A stretch of 64,000 bases of DNA from Capra hircus (lineage: Eukaryota; Chordata; Mammalia; Artiodactyla; Bovidae). Shown here piece by piece: positions 45,026 through 55,373 of the stretch; positions within the stretch are counted from its first letter, which is position 1; every line of letters begins with the position of its first letter. The notes under the pieces were generated by a model. It did no database searches, had not been told where the DNA came from, and saw only the letters and a program-made list of their open reading frames with translations. Position numbers and translations under genes: made by a program. The stretch lies in contig NC_030836.1 of NCBI RefSeq assembly GCF_001704415.2, positions 26,200,001 to 26,264,000 of the forward strand, written 5' to 3'.

Positions 45026-45263
45026 ACTTCCCTGGTGAAGTGAAGTAAAGTGAAGTCACTCAGTCATGTCCGACTCTTTGTGACACTGTGGACTGTAGCC
45101 TCCAAGGCTCCTCCATCCATGGGATTCTCCAGGCAAGAATACTGGAGTGGGTGACCATTTTCTTCTCCAGGGGATCCTTCCAACCCAGGGATCGAACCCA
45201 GGTCTCCCGCATTGTGGGCAGATGCTTTACTCTCTGAGCCACCAGGGAAGCCCCTAAAAATAA
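45026..45263 (-). mobile_element. Bov-tA SINE with 23-bp target-site duplication
   Basis: Antisense Bov-tA (TCATGTCCGACTCTTTGTGA to CTGAGCCACCAGGGAAGCCC). A 23-bp direct repeat (ATGTAAAAGTTG...TTCTAGG) flanks it at 45003-45025 and 45264-45286. The right copy runs straight into a CHR-type SINE. Confidence 0.9.
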
Positions 45264-45283
45264 ATGTAAAAGTTGATAATTCT

Positions 45284-45614
45284 AGGGCTTCTCTGGTAGC
45301 TCAGTGGTAAAGAATCTGCCTGCCAATGCAGGAGACACAAGGTTGGATCCCTGGTCCAGTGATTCTACGTGGTGTGAGGCAACCAAGCCTGTGCATCACA
45401 GCTACTGAGTCAGTGCTCTTGAGCCCGGGAGTCACAGCTACTGAGCCCGTGCACCATAGCTACTCAAGCCCACATTCCCTAGGGCTCATGCTCTGCAACA
45501 AGAGAAGCCACCATCTTGGGAAGCCTGACCACTGCAATTAGAGAGTAGCCCCTGCTAGCCATGATGAGAGAAAAGCTGGAGCAGCCATGAAGACCCAGCA
45601 CAGCCAAATAAATC
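45284..45614 (+). mobile_element. CHR-type (tRNA-derived) SINE
   Basis: The head GGGCTTCTCTGGTAGCTCAG is followed by the CHR body: CACAGCTACTGAGTCAGTGC, GAGCCCGTGCACC, CTCTGCAACAAGAGAAGCCA and GAAGACCCAGCACAGCCA, then AAATAAAT. This cetartiodactyl family is older than Bov-tA. Confidence 0.88.
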
Positions 45615-45787
45615 TATCAGTTGCTCAGTCATGTCCTACTCTTTGCGACCCCATGAACCGCAGCACACCAGGCCTCCCTGTCCATCACCAACTCCCGGAG
45701 TTTACCCAAACTGATGTTCATTGAATCGGTGATGCCATCCAACCCTCTCATTCTCTGCCATCACCTTCTCCTCCTGACCTCAATCTA
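45615..45787 (-). mobile_element. BovB 3' end, short
   Basis: TCAGTTGCTCAGTCATGTCC, GCGACCCCATGAACCGCAGC, CACCTTCTCCTCCTGACCTC; inserted at the A-rich end of the CHR SINE. Confidence 0.9.
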
Positions 45788-46171
45788 TAAATACCCAAAA
45801 TTATTTTAAAAAACTTGTAAAAAATGTTAATAATTCTACCACCCTATTTATCTTTGATTATCTTTAATACTTTGGATCATGATGACCTACTTGAAAAACG
45901 TGTACAGGCTGTATTAATAAAAAAAGATAAACATGCCTTTGATTAGGAAATAAACACTACTGAATTGACCTTGGTCTATAAAAGTGTGTTCAGAGTTAGG
46001 GCTAGGAAAGATAAATAAATAAAAAGTAGAAAAGACATGGAGTAACTTATAGAAGTTTAATTGTTTACTTGTAAGTTTACTTGTAGAAGAAAAAGAAGGG
46101 ATAAAAACAGGAGGGGTGTTTGCAGGGTTTGAAGATAGAAATAAGAAATAATATGGGAATACTCTCATACA

Positions 46172-46291
46172 TCTGGAGAAGAGAATGGCAACCCATTCCA
46201 GTATTCTTGCCTGGAGAATTCCATGGACAGAGGAGACTAGCAGGCTACAGTCCATGGGATTGAAGAGTCAGAAACGACTGAGTGACTGACA
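46172..46291 (+). mobile_element. Bov-A-type SINE fragment
   Basis: TCTGGAGAAGAGAATGGCAA to CGACTGAGTGACTGACACTC; lacks the tRNA-derived head. U1 has this site unoccupied. Confidence 0.87.
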
Positions 46292-46789
46292 CTCATATGT
46301 CAGAGATATTGAAAGGAAAAAAAGCTGAGGTTTTGGTGTGTGTATGTAGAAGGTCATATGTTTATTTTCAAAATTTTGGCAAAAATGCTATATTGAGTAG
46401 AGCTGCATGAAGATTTGAGATGGAATCTTAATTCTATGCACAAACTATAATTTACAGAAATCTACCCAATATCCCTAAGCCTTGTTTCACCATCTGTAAA
46501 GTGATCTCAGCATTTTTTGTAGATAAACAAGATATAACGTAAAGCAATTAAATTACACTCTGTCTGGTAAGGAGTAAGGACTCAAATGATAACTCCAGGC
46601 AGACTCCCTGAAGCCTACCTAAGGTTGCATTTCTCAGATTCTTCTCTACCCACAGCAAACTGAGGTATTCAACAATTTAACAGTAACTTGAGTGGGTTCA
46701 AGAGTAGATGAAGTTATAAGAAAAAGAAGAGAACTAGCAAACTCAAAAATTCCAGGATATGTGAGAGCCAGATAAGGAGGCTCTTTTTA

Positions 46790-48290
46790 TTTATTTATTT
46801 TATATTGGATTATAGCTGATTAACAATGTTGTGATAGTTTCAGGTGAACAGAGAAGGGACTCAGCTATACATATACATGTATCCATTCTCCTCCAAATTT
46901 CCCTCCCATACAGGCTACCACATAACTTTGAGCAGAGTTCCCTGTGCTATACAGTAGATTATCCATTTTATTTTTTAAATAAATAAATTTATATTTATTA
47001 TACATGTTTCAATCCATTCTCCCAAATAAATCATCCCACCCTCTCCCTCTCCCACAGAGTCCAAAAGACTGTTCTACACATCTGTGTCTCTTTTGCTGTC
47101 TCGCATACAGAGTTATCATTACCATCTTTCTAAATTCCATATATATGTGTTAGTATACTGTATTGGTGTTTTTATTTCTGGCTTACTGTATAATATCATA
47201 TAAGGAAATCACCAGTCTAGGTTCGATGCAGGATACAGGATGATTGGGGCTGGTGCACTGGGATGACCCAGAGAGATGGTATGGGGAGGGAGGTGGGAGG
47301 GAGGCTCAGGATTGGGAACACGTGTACAACCGTGGTGGATTCATGTTGATGTATGACAAAACAAACACAGTATTGTAAAGTAAAATAAAAAAATAAATTT
47401 ATATTAAAAAAAGATTATCCATTTTAAATAGAGCAGTGTGTACACGTCCATAACAAATGAGCCTCATTTTAAATAGTGAAAAAGCAATACAAAACTTAAA
47501 TTTACCACCTTAACCACTTTAAGTAAACAATTCAATAGTGTTAAGTATATTCATGCAATTGTGCAACCAAACTTTGCAACTTTTTCATATCGCAAAAGGA
47601 AACTCTATATCCATTAAACAGCTACCTATCTTCCCCTTCCCCAGCCCCTGGCAACCACAATTCTACCTTCTTTTTCTATCATTTCACTACTACAAAAACT
47701 TCATATAATTTGATTCCTACATTATTTGTCTTTTGTGGCTTCCTAAATCATTTAACACAATCTCAAGTTTCATCCATCTAGAAGCATCCATCTGTGTCAA
47801 TTCCCTTTCCCTTTTAAAGTTTGAGTAATGTTCCATGTATGTATACATCACATTTTGACTACCCATTCATCATCAATGGACACTTAAACAACTTCCACCT
47901 GCTACCTATTTTGAATAATGTTGCTGTTAACATTCTATAAATATGAATATTCAGGATCCTTTGAGGTGTATACTCAGAAGTAGAATTGCTGAATTATATA
48001 GTAATTTTATTTTTAAATTTTTTGAAGAATCTCGGTACTGATTTTTCCATTGTGGTTATACCATTTTAGAATTCCCACCAACAATGCACAATGATTCCAT
48101 TTTCTCCACATTTCTTTTCTTTTTTCCTTTGGTTGTGAGGTGATATCTTATGGTGAATTTGATTGGAATTTCCCAAATGATTAGTGATATTGACCGTCTT
48201 TTTATATGCTTGTTGTGTTTTCTTTGTAGAATGTCCATATGAGCCCTTTACACTCTTTTTAATCAAGTTATTTCTTGTTTTTGTTGTTTA
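46790..48290 (-). mobile_element. Old L1 block of U4 (interrupted)
   Basis: Artiodactyl L1 3' end (46790-46980) and L1M-type sequence (about 47412-48290), matching 3025-4025 in U1 and split by the L1-BT insertion at 46981-47411. Confidence 0.72.
46981..47411 (+). mobile_element. L1-BT insertion with 5' inversion (twin priming)
   Basis: The left part (46981 to about 47205) is L1-BT 3' UTR on the minus strand (CCCACCCTCTCCCTCTCCCA to GTATTGGTGTTTTTATTTCT). The right part (to 47411) is the adjoining L1-BT 3' end on the plus strand (GATGCAGGATACAGGATGAT, GAGGGAGGTGGGAGGG, A-rich tail). AGATTATCCATTTTA flanks the whole at 46966-46980 and 47412-47426. Confidence 0.9.
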
Positions 48291-48632
48291 TGGAGTAAGA
48301 GTTTAAGAATTGGTATGTGCATGTGGGTGTGTGCACATGTGTTATAAGTGAAATTTTATGTTATGTGCTATACTAAAGTTTTAAATACAGCAAAGATTTA
48401 AATTGCTTTAATTTTTTTTGCAATACCAGTCATTGCAACACAGATTTAGGAGCTGAGAAATATTGTTGGAGTTCATTCAGATTCAACTTTCATATATCTT
48501 CAACTTTAATGACAATATATATTTAAATTGTGTATATGGCTGCTCTCTATCCCGATTATTTCATTCATGTTTCTGTTTTCATGTAAATAAATATACAATT
48601 ACATTATAATTTGAAAGGGTAAGTTGTCTATA

Positions 48633-49124
48633 TATTGAAAAGCAAAGACATTACTTTGCTGACAAAGGTCCATTTATGCAAAGCTATGGTTTTTCCGGTA
48701 GTCATGTATGAATGTGAGAGTTAGACCAGAAAGAAGGCTGAATGCTGAAGAATTGATGCTTTTGACCTGCGGTATTGGAGAAGACTCTTGAGAGTCCTTT
48801 GGACTTCAAGGAGATCCACCAGTCAATCCTAAAGGAAATCAACCCTGCATATTCGTTTGAAGGTCTGATGCTGAAGCTGAAGTTCCAATTCTTTGGCCAC
48901 ATGATGTGAAGAGCTGACTCACTGGAAAAGACCCTGATGCTGGAAAAGACTGAAGGCAGGAGGAGGAGGGAATGACAGAGGATGAAATGGTTGGATGGCG
49001 TCACCAACTTAATTGATGTAAGTTTGAGCAAGCTCCAGGAAATGATGAAGAACAGGGAAACCTGACATGCTATGGGAATGGGGTCACAAAGAGTCCGACA
49101 TGACTGAGCAACTGAACAACAAGA
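48633..49124 (+). mobile_element. BovB 3' end (about 490 bp)
   Basis: AAGCAAAGACATTACTTTGC, GAAGAATTGATGCTTTTGA, GAGAAGACTCTTGAGAGTCC to GACATGACTGAGCAACTGAA. It sits exactly at the right end of the duplicated array. Confidence 0.9.
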
Positions 49125-49839
49125 AAAGGATAAAAGATACAAAGACAGAAATCTCTGAAAAGAGAGAAAGTCTCTGAATCAGACCAAGTGAGAGATCATC
49201 CATTCTTGACTAGGAGTCTGCCGTCTGCTAGGTCCCCAAAGGGAGAAGCTTAATTAGCAAGCTGTTTATCTAGAAGTAAGTCTCAAATCATTCCCAGAGC
49301 AAAGAAGCCCCAGAACTTCTCTTTGTGATGGCCCTAATCACCAGACAGTGCAAGAGTCATCAAAGAGACAATGTACCTCACCAGAGAATTATCCTTTTGG
49401 GGTTTAAAGCCCACATTTTTCACCTTGAATTTAAAGAAGAAATCAAAGAAAACAAAACCCAATACAGTACAACGAAATCATTCCCAGTACAAGGAATTTT
49501 TTAACCAAGAGTGTCATAGTTATTTAACTTGGAATTTAATTTTGGGCTAAGTAAAAAGTCTTATGGAATGATGGCCCATCAAATGCAAAGAAAGCATTTG
49601 GAAAAAAAAAAAAAACTAATTATTTATCATAAAGTGGAACATTCTCATCCACAAGGATTCAAGGGCCAAAACAATATCTCTTGAGATATCAAATCAATCT
49701 AAAGTTATATTATTTAAAATCAATGTTTCTCCAGCTTTTCCTCTTGTGGTTTTGTCTATGAAGGGAAAAAGAAGCCCTCTACTCATCAAAGATGGACAGT
49801 TTCTTTAAATTTTGAATTTTACTTAATGATCCAAATCCT
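49125..49839. other. Unassigned single-copy sequence
   Basis: No gene, ORF of note or recognisable repeat; first stretch clearly outside the OR10D array on the right. Confidence 0.45.
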
Positions 49840-49851
49840 AGTTGTAAGATT

Positions 49852-49921
49852 TAGTTCAGTTCAGTTCAGTTCAGTCTCTCAGTCGTGTCCGACTTTGCGA
49901 CCCCATGAATCGCAGCACGCC
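49852..49921 (-). mobile_element. BovB extreme 3' end (70 bp) with target-site duplication
   Basis: AGTTCAGTTCAGTTCAGTTC tail and GCGACCCCATGAATCGCAGC only. AGTTGTAAGATT flanks it at 49840-49851 and 49922-49933, so this very short copy is a genuine insertion. Confidence 0.92.
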
Positions 49922-49933
49922 AGTTGTAAGATT

Positions 49934-50449
49934 GGTAAGTAGCAAAAATTGGCAAAATATTAGTGTTTTTCATTGCTTGGAATTTTGGGGTGATTACAAT
50001 GTATTTATGGTCATAGTTTTGTTTTACATCTTAAGCATAAGCAGATACTGCTTTTGTCATGGCTTATGGAACCAACTTTGTGTCATTTTATAGAAAACAA
50101 TGCAAAATTCCATAAAATTACAAGTCAATAAAGTGCTTTCCCTGTACACCATAGCCTTACAACTCTACATTTTTGACAAAAGAAAAACTCTGTTTTATCA
50201 CATGCTCCATAATAGAAGTGTGATGCTGATATGACTCTTTGCGCCATTAGCATCTTCAAAATTCATGGAGAAATGGTCTTCTTCTATTAGAGGGGTCTAG
50301 GTATCCAACCAAATTTCTCTTCATTTCTTCATTTCATTCCTTTTCTCTTTGAATATGTAATTGTTCACTCAGATCACTCAAACAAAACAAAATAAAAATA
50401 CTTACTGCATGAGTCCTAGAATAATAGAAATCCTAGAAAAAATAAAAAT
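49934..50449. other. Unassigned single-copy sequence
   Basis: AT-rich, no gene or repeat recognised. Confidence 0.45.
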
Positions 50450-50460
50450 GATTTCAGACT

Positions 50461-50733
50461 GCTGCTGCTGCTAAGTCACTTAAGTCATGTCCGACTCTGT
50501 GTGACCCCATAGACCGCAGCCCATCAGGCTCCCCCATCCCTGGGATTCTCCAGGCAAGAACACTGGAGTGGGTTGCCATTTCCATCTCCACTGCATGAAA
50601 GTGAAAATTGAAAGTGAAGTCGCTCAGTCATGTCCGACTCCTAGAGACCCCATGGACTGCAGCCTATTGGGCTCCTCCATCCCTGGGATTTTCCAGGCAA
50701 GAGTACTGGAGTGGGGTGCCATCGCATTCTTCG
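50461..50733 (-). mobile_element. Bov-A2 SINE with target-site duplication
   Basis: GCTGCTGCTGCTAAGTCAC start and two antisense Bov-A monomers (GGCAAGAACACTGGAGTGGG, GGCAAGAGTACTGGAGTGGG). GATTTCAGACT flanks it at 50450-50460 and 50734-50744. Confidence 0.94.
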
Positions 50734-50744
50734 GATTTCAGACT

Positions 50745-51217
50745 ACCTATTATCCTTTACCTTAAAAAGCACATTTGTGTTTGTTTTATAGCAGATATAA
50801 ATATTCAGTCTTAAGAACTCAATTTCCATAGATATAGTTTAGTTCTGTTCATTACTATTTAAGTAAATTGAACCCTTCAGGGCCATCTCTAAATACATTG
50901 TGAGATGATTTGATCACACTTTCTAAGGAGGATGATTGATTGCTTAAAATCCTGGAGGGAAAGGAGATAAAATAAAAATTTATAAATGCAAATAAACATT
51001 GTATAAGAGGAGCTGAGGAAAGCAGTGATATTCTGACCACCAGTGCATAGGTTTGGTGCCAGATTTCACTTAGAAACAGGAGAGCATGGTCTAGGGTGGG
51101 ACAGAGGAATCTGGCTGCAACTAATGCTGGACCAGTATTGGGTTCCTGTCTTGACACTTCTATGGCTGACCAGAGAGCTTTAGGAAAGCAGTTTTGTCTC
51201 CACAATCAAGGATGAAG
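50745..51217. other. Unassigned single-copy sequence upstream of OR10G
   Basis: No gene or repeat recognised. It could hold the upstream non-coding exon or promoter of the receptor, but nothing specific was seen. Confidence 0.4.
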
Positions 51218-51436
51218 GTTTCTTTGTGTGCTCAATTGCTTCAGTCGTGTCTGACTCTTCGCGAACCCATGGACTGTAGCCCGTCAGGCTCTTCTGTCCA
51301 TGAGATTCTCCAGGCAAGTATAATGAAGTGGGTTGCCATGCCCTCCTCCAGGGGATCTTCTTGACCTAGAGATCAAGCCCCACATCTCTTGTGTTTCAGG
51401 CGGATTCTTTACTGACTGTGCCACCGGGGAAATCTT
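51218..51436 (-). mobile_element. Bov-tA SINE
   Basis: Antisense: TCAGTCGTGTCTGACTCTTC to GTGCCACCGGGGAAATC; about 0.56 kb upstream of the OR10G start codon. Confidence 0.9.
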
Positions 51437-51565
51437 TAGGATCTTATATTTATCATGGAAACTCTCTGATAATCAAGAGGCAAAATCTATATGTTTGAAA
51501 GTGTGTGTGTATGTGGGGTATATTTCTGTCTGTCTCTATGGTGTCTATATAGGCATGTGTGTTAG

Positions 51566-51612
51566 AGAAAAATAGAAAGAGGGAAAAAAAAAGAGAAAGA
51601 GAGAGAGAGAGG
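51566..51612. repeat. Purine-rich (GA)n tract
   Basis: GAAAGAGGGAAAAAAAAAGA then GAGAGAGAGAGAGAG. Confidence 0.85.
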
Positions 51613-51950
51613 CTTTATTCTTAGAGTAGCTACCAACTCTGAAGAGTAGCTAGTTTGGGTATATCTTTCCTAATTCCACAGAAAATAGAGTATAAAATTT
51701 ACTCTTCTTGTCTATTTAGCTGATTTATATGAATTTAGTCCTCTTTTTAATTTGGCTGATTCTTTTCTATTGGGCGATTTAGGTTCTACAAAAGAGAAAC
51801 AACCATTCCTCCTCAGAGCCCCATGATGAAGCAAAAGTGCTATCTGCTATCTTTGTAAAAATTTATCCATTGTTTTCTCTATGAGCTAAGATGTAGTTGG
51901 TATATTTCATATTGAAATATGTTCTCATATGAAATATGTCAGTGTTGGGT

Positions 51951-51996
51951 TTGCTGTAGTCCTTCCTGTAGGAACAGAGTACCATTCAGAGGAGAA
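51951..51996 (+). promoter_or_regulatory. Candidate 3' splice site and 5' UTR of the OR10G exon
   Basis: TGCTGTAGTCCTTCCTGTAG ends at 51971; the exon would then begin at 51972, 25 nt before the ATG. This placement is usual for OR coding exons and makes the upstream in-frame ATG at 51919 intronic. Confidence 0.55.
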
Positions 51997-52908
51997 ATGA
52001 CAAATGCAAGCCTAGTGACAACGTTCATTCTCACGGGCCTTCCCCATGCACCAGAGCTGGACACGCTCCTCTTTGGAATCTTCCTGGTGATCTATGTCCT
52101 CACTGTGGTGGGAAATCTTCTCATCATGCTGGTGATTATAGTGAATCCTCACCTGCACACCCCCATGTACTACTTCCTCACCAACCTGTCCTTCATTGAC
52201 ATGTGGTTCTCCACGGTCACTGTGCCCAAAATGCTGATGACCCTGGTATCACCTGAAGGCAGTCCTATCTCCTTTCCCAGCTGTGTGGCCCAGTTCTACT
52301 CCTTTGACTTCCTGGGCAGCACTGAGTGCTTCCTCTACACCGTCATGGCCTATGACCGCTTCCTGGCCATCAGTTACCCGCTCAGGTACGCCAGCATGAT
52401 GAGTGGGAGGACGTGTGCCACCCTGGCCACAACCACGTGGCTCAGTGGCTCTCTGCACTCTGCTGCCCAGACCACACCGACATTCCGTTTGCCCTTCTGT
52501 GGACCCAACCAGATCCAGCATTACATCTGTGATGCACCATCTATCCTCAAACTGGCCTGTGCAGACACGTCCACTGTGGAGATGGTGATCTTTGTCAACA
52601 TTGGGTTGGTGGCCTTGGGCTGCTTTCTTCTTATTATGCTGTCCTATGTGTCTATCGTTCATTCCATCCTGAAGATCCGCACCTCAGAGGGGAGATGGAG
52701 AGCCTTCCAGACCTGTGCCTCCCACTGCATTGTGGTCCTTTGTTTCTATGTTCCCCTTGTTTTCATTTACCTGAGACCAGGCTCCAAGGAGGTTGTGGAC
52801 AGGATTGTGGCTGTTTTCTACACTGTGATGACGCCCCTTCTGAACCCTGTGGTCTACACCCTGAGGAACAAGGAAGTGAAGAAAGCTCTGTTGAAACTGA
52901 AAAAGTGA
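51997..52908 (+). CDS. OR10G: Olfactory receptor, OR10G subfamily (OR10G7/8/9-like), intact
   Basis: Single-exon class II odorant receptor of 303 residues, the only receptor on the plus strand. The start at 51997 gives MTNASLVTTFILTGLPHAPE, nearly the human OR10G7/8/9 N-terminus, with an Asn3 glycosylation site. Visible: GN at 39-40, LHTPMYYFLTNLSFIDMW from 53, Cys96, MAYDRFLAIS at 117-126, ECL2 cysteines 168, 178 and 188 (CGPNQIQHYICDA), SY at 216-217, RAFQTCASHC at 235-244 and PLLNPVVYTLRNKEVKKA from 280. All OR motifs are in place with no frame break. It is GC-richer than its surroundings. It lies about 10 kb beyond the last OR10D copy and outside the tandem array. Some human OR10G receptors bind phenolic odorants such as vanillin or guaiacol; whether this one does cannot be read from sequence. 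Confidence 0.95.
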   Translation: MTNASLVTTFILTGLPHAPELDTLLFGIFLVIYVLTVVGNLLIMLVIIVNPHLHTPMYYFLTNLSFIDMWFSTVTVPKMLMTLVSPEGSPISFPSCVAQFYSFDFLGSTECFLYTVMAYDRFLAISYPLRYASMMSGRTCATLATTTWLSGSLHSAAQTTPTFRLPFCGPNQIQHYICDAPSILKLACADTSTVEMVIFVNIGLVALGCFLLIMLSYVSIVHSILKIRTSEGRWRAFQTCASHCIVVLCFYVPLVFIYLRPGSKEVVDRIVAVFYTVMTPLLNPVVYTLRNKEVKKALLKLKK

Positions 52909-53135
52909 GTCAGTGTTTACTCAAAATGAAGAATCAACACAGACCAGATATGGCTAACTTTTATTTACAATTAAGTTAAACACCAACAAGAATTTAAACT
53001 AAAAAAAAAGAATTTATACTTTTAAGGGACATTTCAATTAATTCTTTAATGAAAACAATAATTTTTTTACTGTTTTTCCCTGTGCAGAGTTCCAGCTTAA
53101 GCAGACCTTTAATGGCAATAATTTAAGGGAAGTTC

Positions 53136-53262
53136 CCTGGAGAAGGAAATGGCAACCCACTCCAGTATTCTTGCCTGGAAAATCCCATGGACAGGCTACA
53201 GTTCATAGGGTTATAAAGCGTTCAATACAACTGAAGCAACTTAGCACAGAGCACACATATAT
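53136..53262 (+). mobile_element. Bov-A-type SINE fragment
   Basis: CCTGGAGAAGGAAATGGCAA to GAAGCAACTTAGCACAGAGC; headless, partly decayed, about 0.23 kb after the OR10G stop codon. Confidence 0.85.
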
Positions 53263-53457
53263 AGCACAAAACACATTATAAACAATAGAAACACAGAAAG
53301 ACCAAAATCTCTACATTCTCAAAGGTCATCATTGGGTAAGGGAGAAAAACAAATGCAGTATAAAACAAGATACATTGAGATAGGTGTCATGGGTGCCCAG
53401 GAAGAGACTCACTAATTGTTTTAACTTGGAAATTCACTGGAAGACTCAAAATACTGT

Positions 53458-53463
53458 AATAAA
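53458..53463 (+). terminator. Candidate poly-A signal for OR10G
   Basis: AATAAA about 0.55 kb after the stop codon. Its position is plausible for an OR 3' UTR, but it could be chance in AT-rich DNA. Confidence 0.25.
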
Positions 53464-53559
53464 ATGTATGAAACAAAACCATGTTGAAAGTTATTTAGAA
53501 GTTTTTAAAAATATAAATTTATTTATTTTAAAAGACACAAAACATAAATAAAAGTCAGT

Positions 53560-53870
53560 GTCTTTTATAATTGAAAATTTTATTGGTAACTGTCATACAA
53601 AGTTGTAAGAAATAATACAGAGAGAGATCCCTTGTATACAGAGAGAACCTTTGCCCAGATTCCCCCAATGGTAATGATGAGCAGACTGCACCATAATATA
53701 CAACTAGGATTTGGACATTGATATAAGCCACAGATTATTCAGATTTTCCCAGATTTATTTATGTGTTTGTATGTTAAGTTGTACACAGTTTTAACTCCTG
53801 TAGGTTTGTGTATCCACCATCACAGTCAATATATTGAACAGTTCCAAGACCATAAGTTATATGATGATGT
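53560..53870 (-). mobile_element. Old L1 3' remnant
   Basis: CAACTAGGATTTGGACATTG, CAGATTATTCAGATTTTCCC-like sequence and GTGTATCCACCATCACAGTC follow the order of an ancient L1 3' UTR in antisense. Confidence 0.55.
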
Positions 53871-54019
53871 TTTAGCTGATGTGAATATTGACCACTGAAT
53901 AAAGCTATCAAATATTATTATTTTGTTAAAGAATTATATAAAACAACTTTGAGGGTTTTTTGTTTACAGTTTTTTTTGTGTGTGTGTTTTCTTTCTTTTT
54001 TTTTTTTTTTTGCTTTTCT

Positions 54020-54170
54020 GAGTGAATCAGTATTCAACACATAAATATGTATTTAGTGGCTACTATGTGGTATGAACTGTGAGTACAAAGACTAAACAGA
54101 CATAGGCCTCAAGGAGCTTGTAGTCTTTATAACTACATAAGAAGAATAAGGTGTTTAAGAAATGGTCATA
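54020..54170 (-). mobile_element. L2-like remnant
   Basis: AGTATTCAACACATAAATAT, GGCTACTATGTGGTATGAAC and CCTCAAGGAGCTTGTAGTCT resemble an antisense L2 3' end. Confidence 0.5.
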
Positions 54171-54433
54171 AAAATCAGACTTATTATGAAGGAACATATA
54201 TACAATACTAGGATGAAGGATTCTTATCTCTTAAAATTGGGAGACATTGAAATATAGCCAATGTAAATGTCATATGACCACATTTTTATTTAGAGATGTA
54301 ATTAGTGTGTTAAGACAGATGGGAGGACGGTTAGCCTTAAGGCAGAAAGATCAACTAAAGAGCTTTTTCAACGGCATATTAGAAAAAGAAAAGAAAAGAA
54401 AACCACACACATACATGAAAGCCCAGGTTCAGG

Positions 54434-54622
54434 CAGTGAAAGTGAAAGTCACTCAGTCGTGTCCAACTCCTTGCGATCCCATGGACTATATAGTCCATGG
54501 AATTCTCCAGGCCAGAATACTGGAGGGGGTAGCCTTTCCCTTGTCCTGGGGATCGTCCCAATTCAGGGATCAAACCCACATCTACTGCATTGCAGGTGTA
54601 TTCTTTACCTTCAGGTGGTAGT
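54434..54622 (-). mobile_element. Bov-tA SINE, head shortened
   Basis: GTCACTCAGTCGTGTCCAAC to TGCATTGCAGGTGTATTCTT. Confidence 0.9.
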
Positions 54623-55373
54623 AGTAAGAATTAAGATGGTGCAATGAATGGTGAAGGGCCAACTTCATGAGAAAGTAAAACTGCTAGAGAAGATTAATAC
54701 ACTTTGGTAGTTGTGATAAAACTCAATACACAGAGAATGTAATAAGGGTAAATTCTTAGGATAGAATGAAACATCTAGCTCCAGAATTACTTGGATGAAA
54801 TACCTGTGAAAGTTTCAGGTAAAATCACCTGATTGATAGTGTAGCCTAGGAAACAAGGCAGGAAAAGCCTACAGGCTTAGTAAGCAAGGAGACTAGCCAC
54901 AACATTTTTTGGTTTCTTGTGGCTTTTTAAACATCCATTTCCTAAACATGGAGAAGAAAGCTTTTACTGAGCAGAATAAAGGGGCCAGATCAGTAAAGGG
55001 AAACCACTGTCCTTGCTATGTTTCCAAAGCAAGTCCAAGAAGATTTATACAAATCTGCTATTGAACCTTACAGAATCATTTCTCACAATAACAAGAAAAG
55101 ACCTTTACAGAGACTGTAAATTTAAGGAGTCCCAGAGAAGGTGTGTATGAAAGTGGCTACTTCTCAGTGACATGGTCCTGGGAGCAGAGGATTCAAGGAC
55201 CAAAGCTGTTGCTCTTCTAGTTTCTTCATGCCACTGAACTATTCCACTGCAGAGATGACATATAAACATCATCCATGGAATATCTGTAGGTGATTAAAAG
55301 GAAATTAGGAATTGAAAACATTCATTTGAATAACAAAGGGGCAGCTGGAGGATTTGGGGGTGAAGGTGCATAT
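54623..55373. other. Unassigned single-copy sequence
   Basis: No gene or repeat recognised. Confidence 0.45.

Larger units (their letters stand above)
42577..48625. repeat. OR10D duplicon, unit U4 (partial, receptor missing)
   Basis: Fourth unit, aligned with the others from TTTATGGCAGCAGA to about 48620 (ACATTATAATTTGAAAGGGT). There duplicon homology stops and a plus-strand BovB fragment begins. The L2-like piece, the old sense L1 ends and the OR10D gene that should follow are absent. Spacer at 43482-45002, 45840-46171, 46292-46789 and 48290-48632 carries no gene. Unlike U1 and U2, it keeps the roughly 440-bp segment around 44470-44910. Confidence 0.83.

Noticed and set aside
45284..45360. 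tRNA-like heads of Bov-tA and CHR SINEs as tRNA genes
   Set aside because: They carry diverged polymerase III box-like sequence but no intact cloverleaf, and are fused to SINE bodies.
52249..52662. 137-codon antisense frame inside the OR10G gene
   Set aside because: Shadow of the GC-rich receptor exon on the opposite strand; no recognisable protein features.
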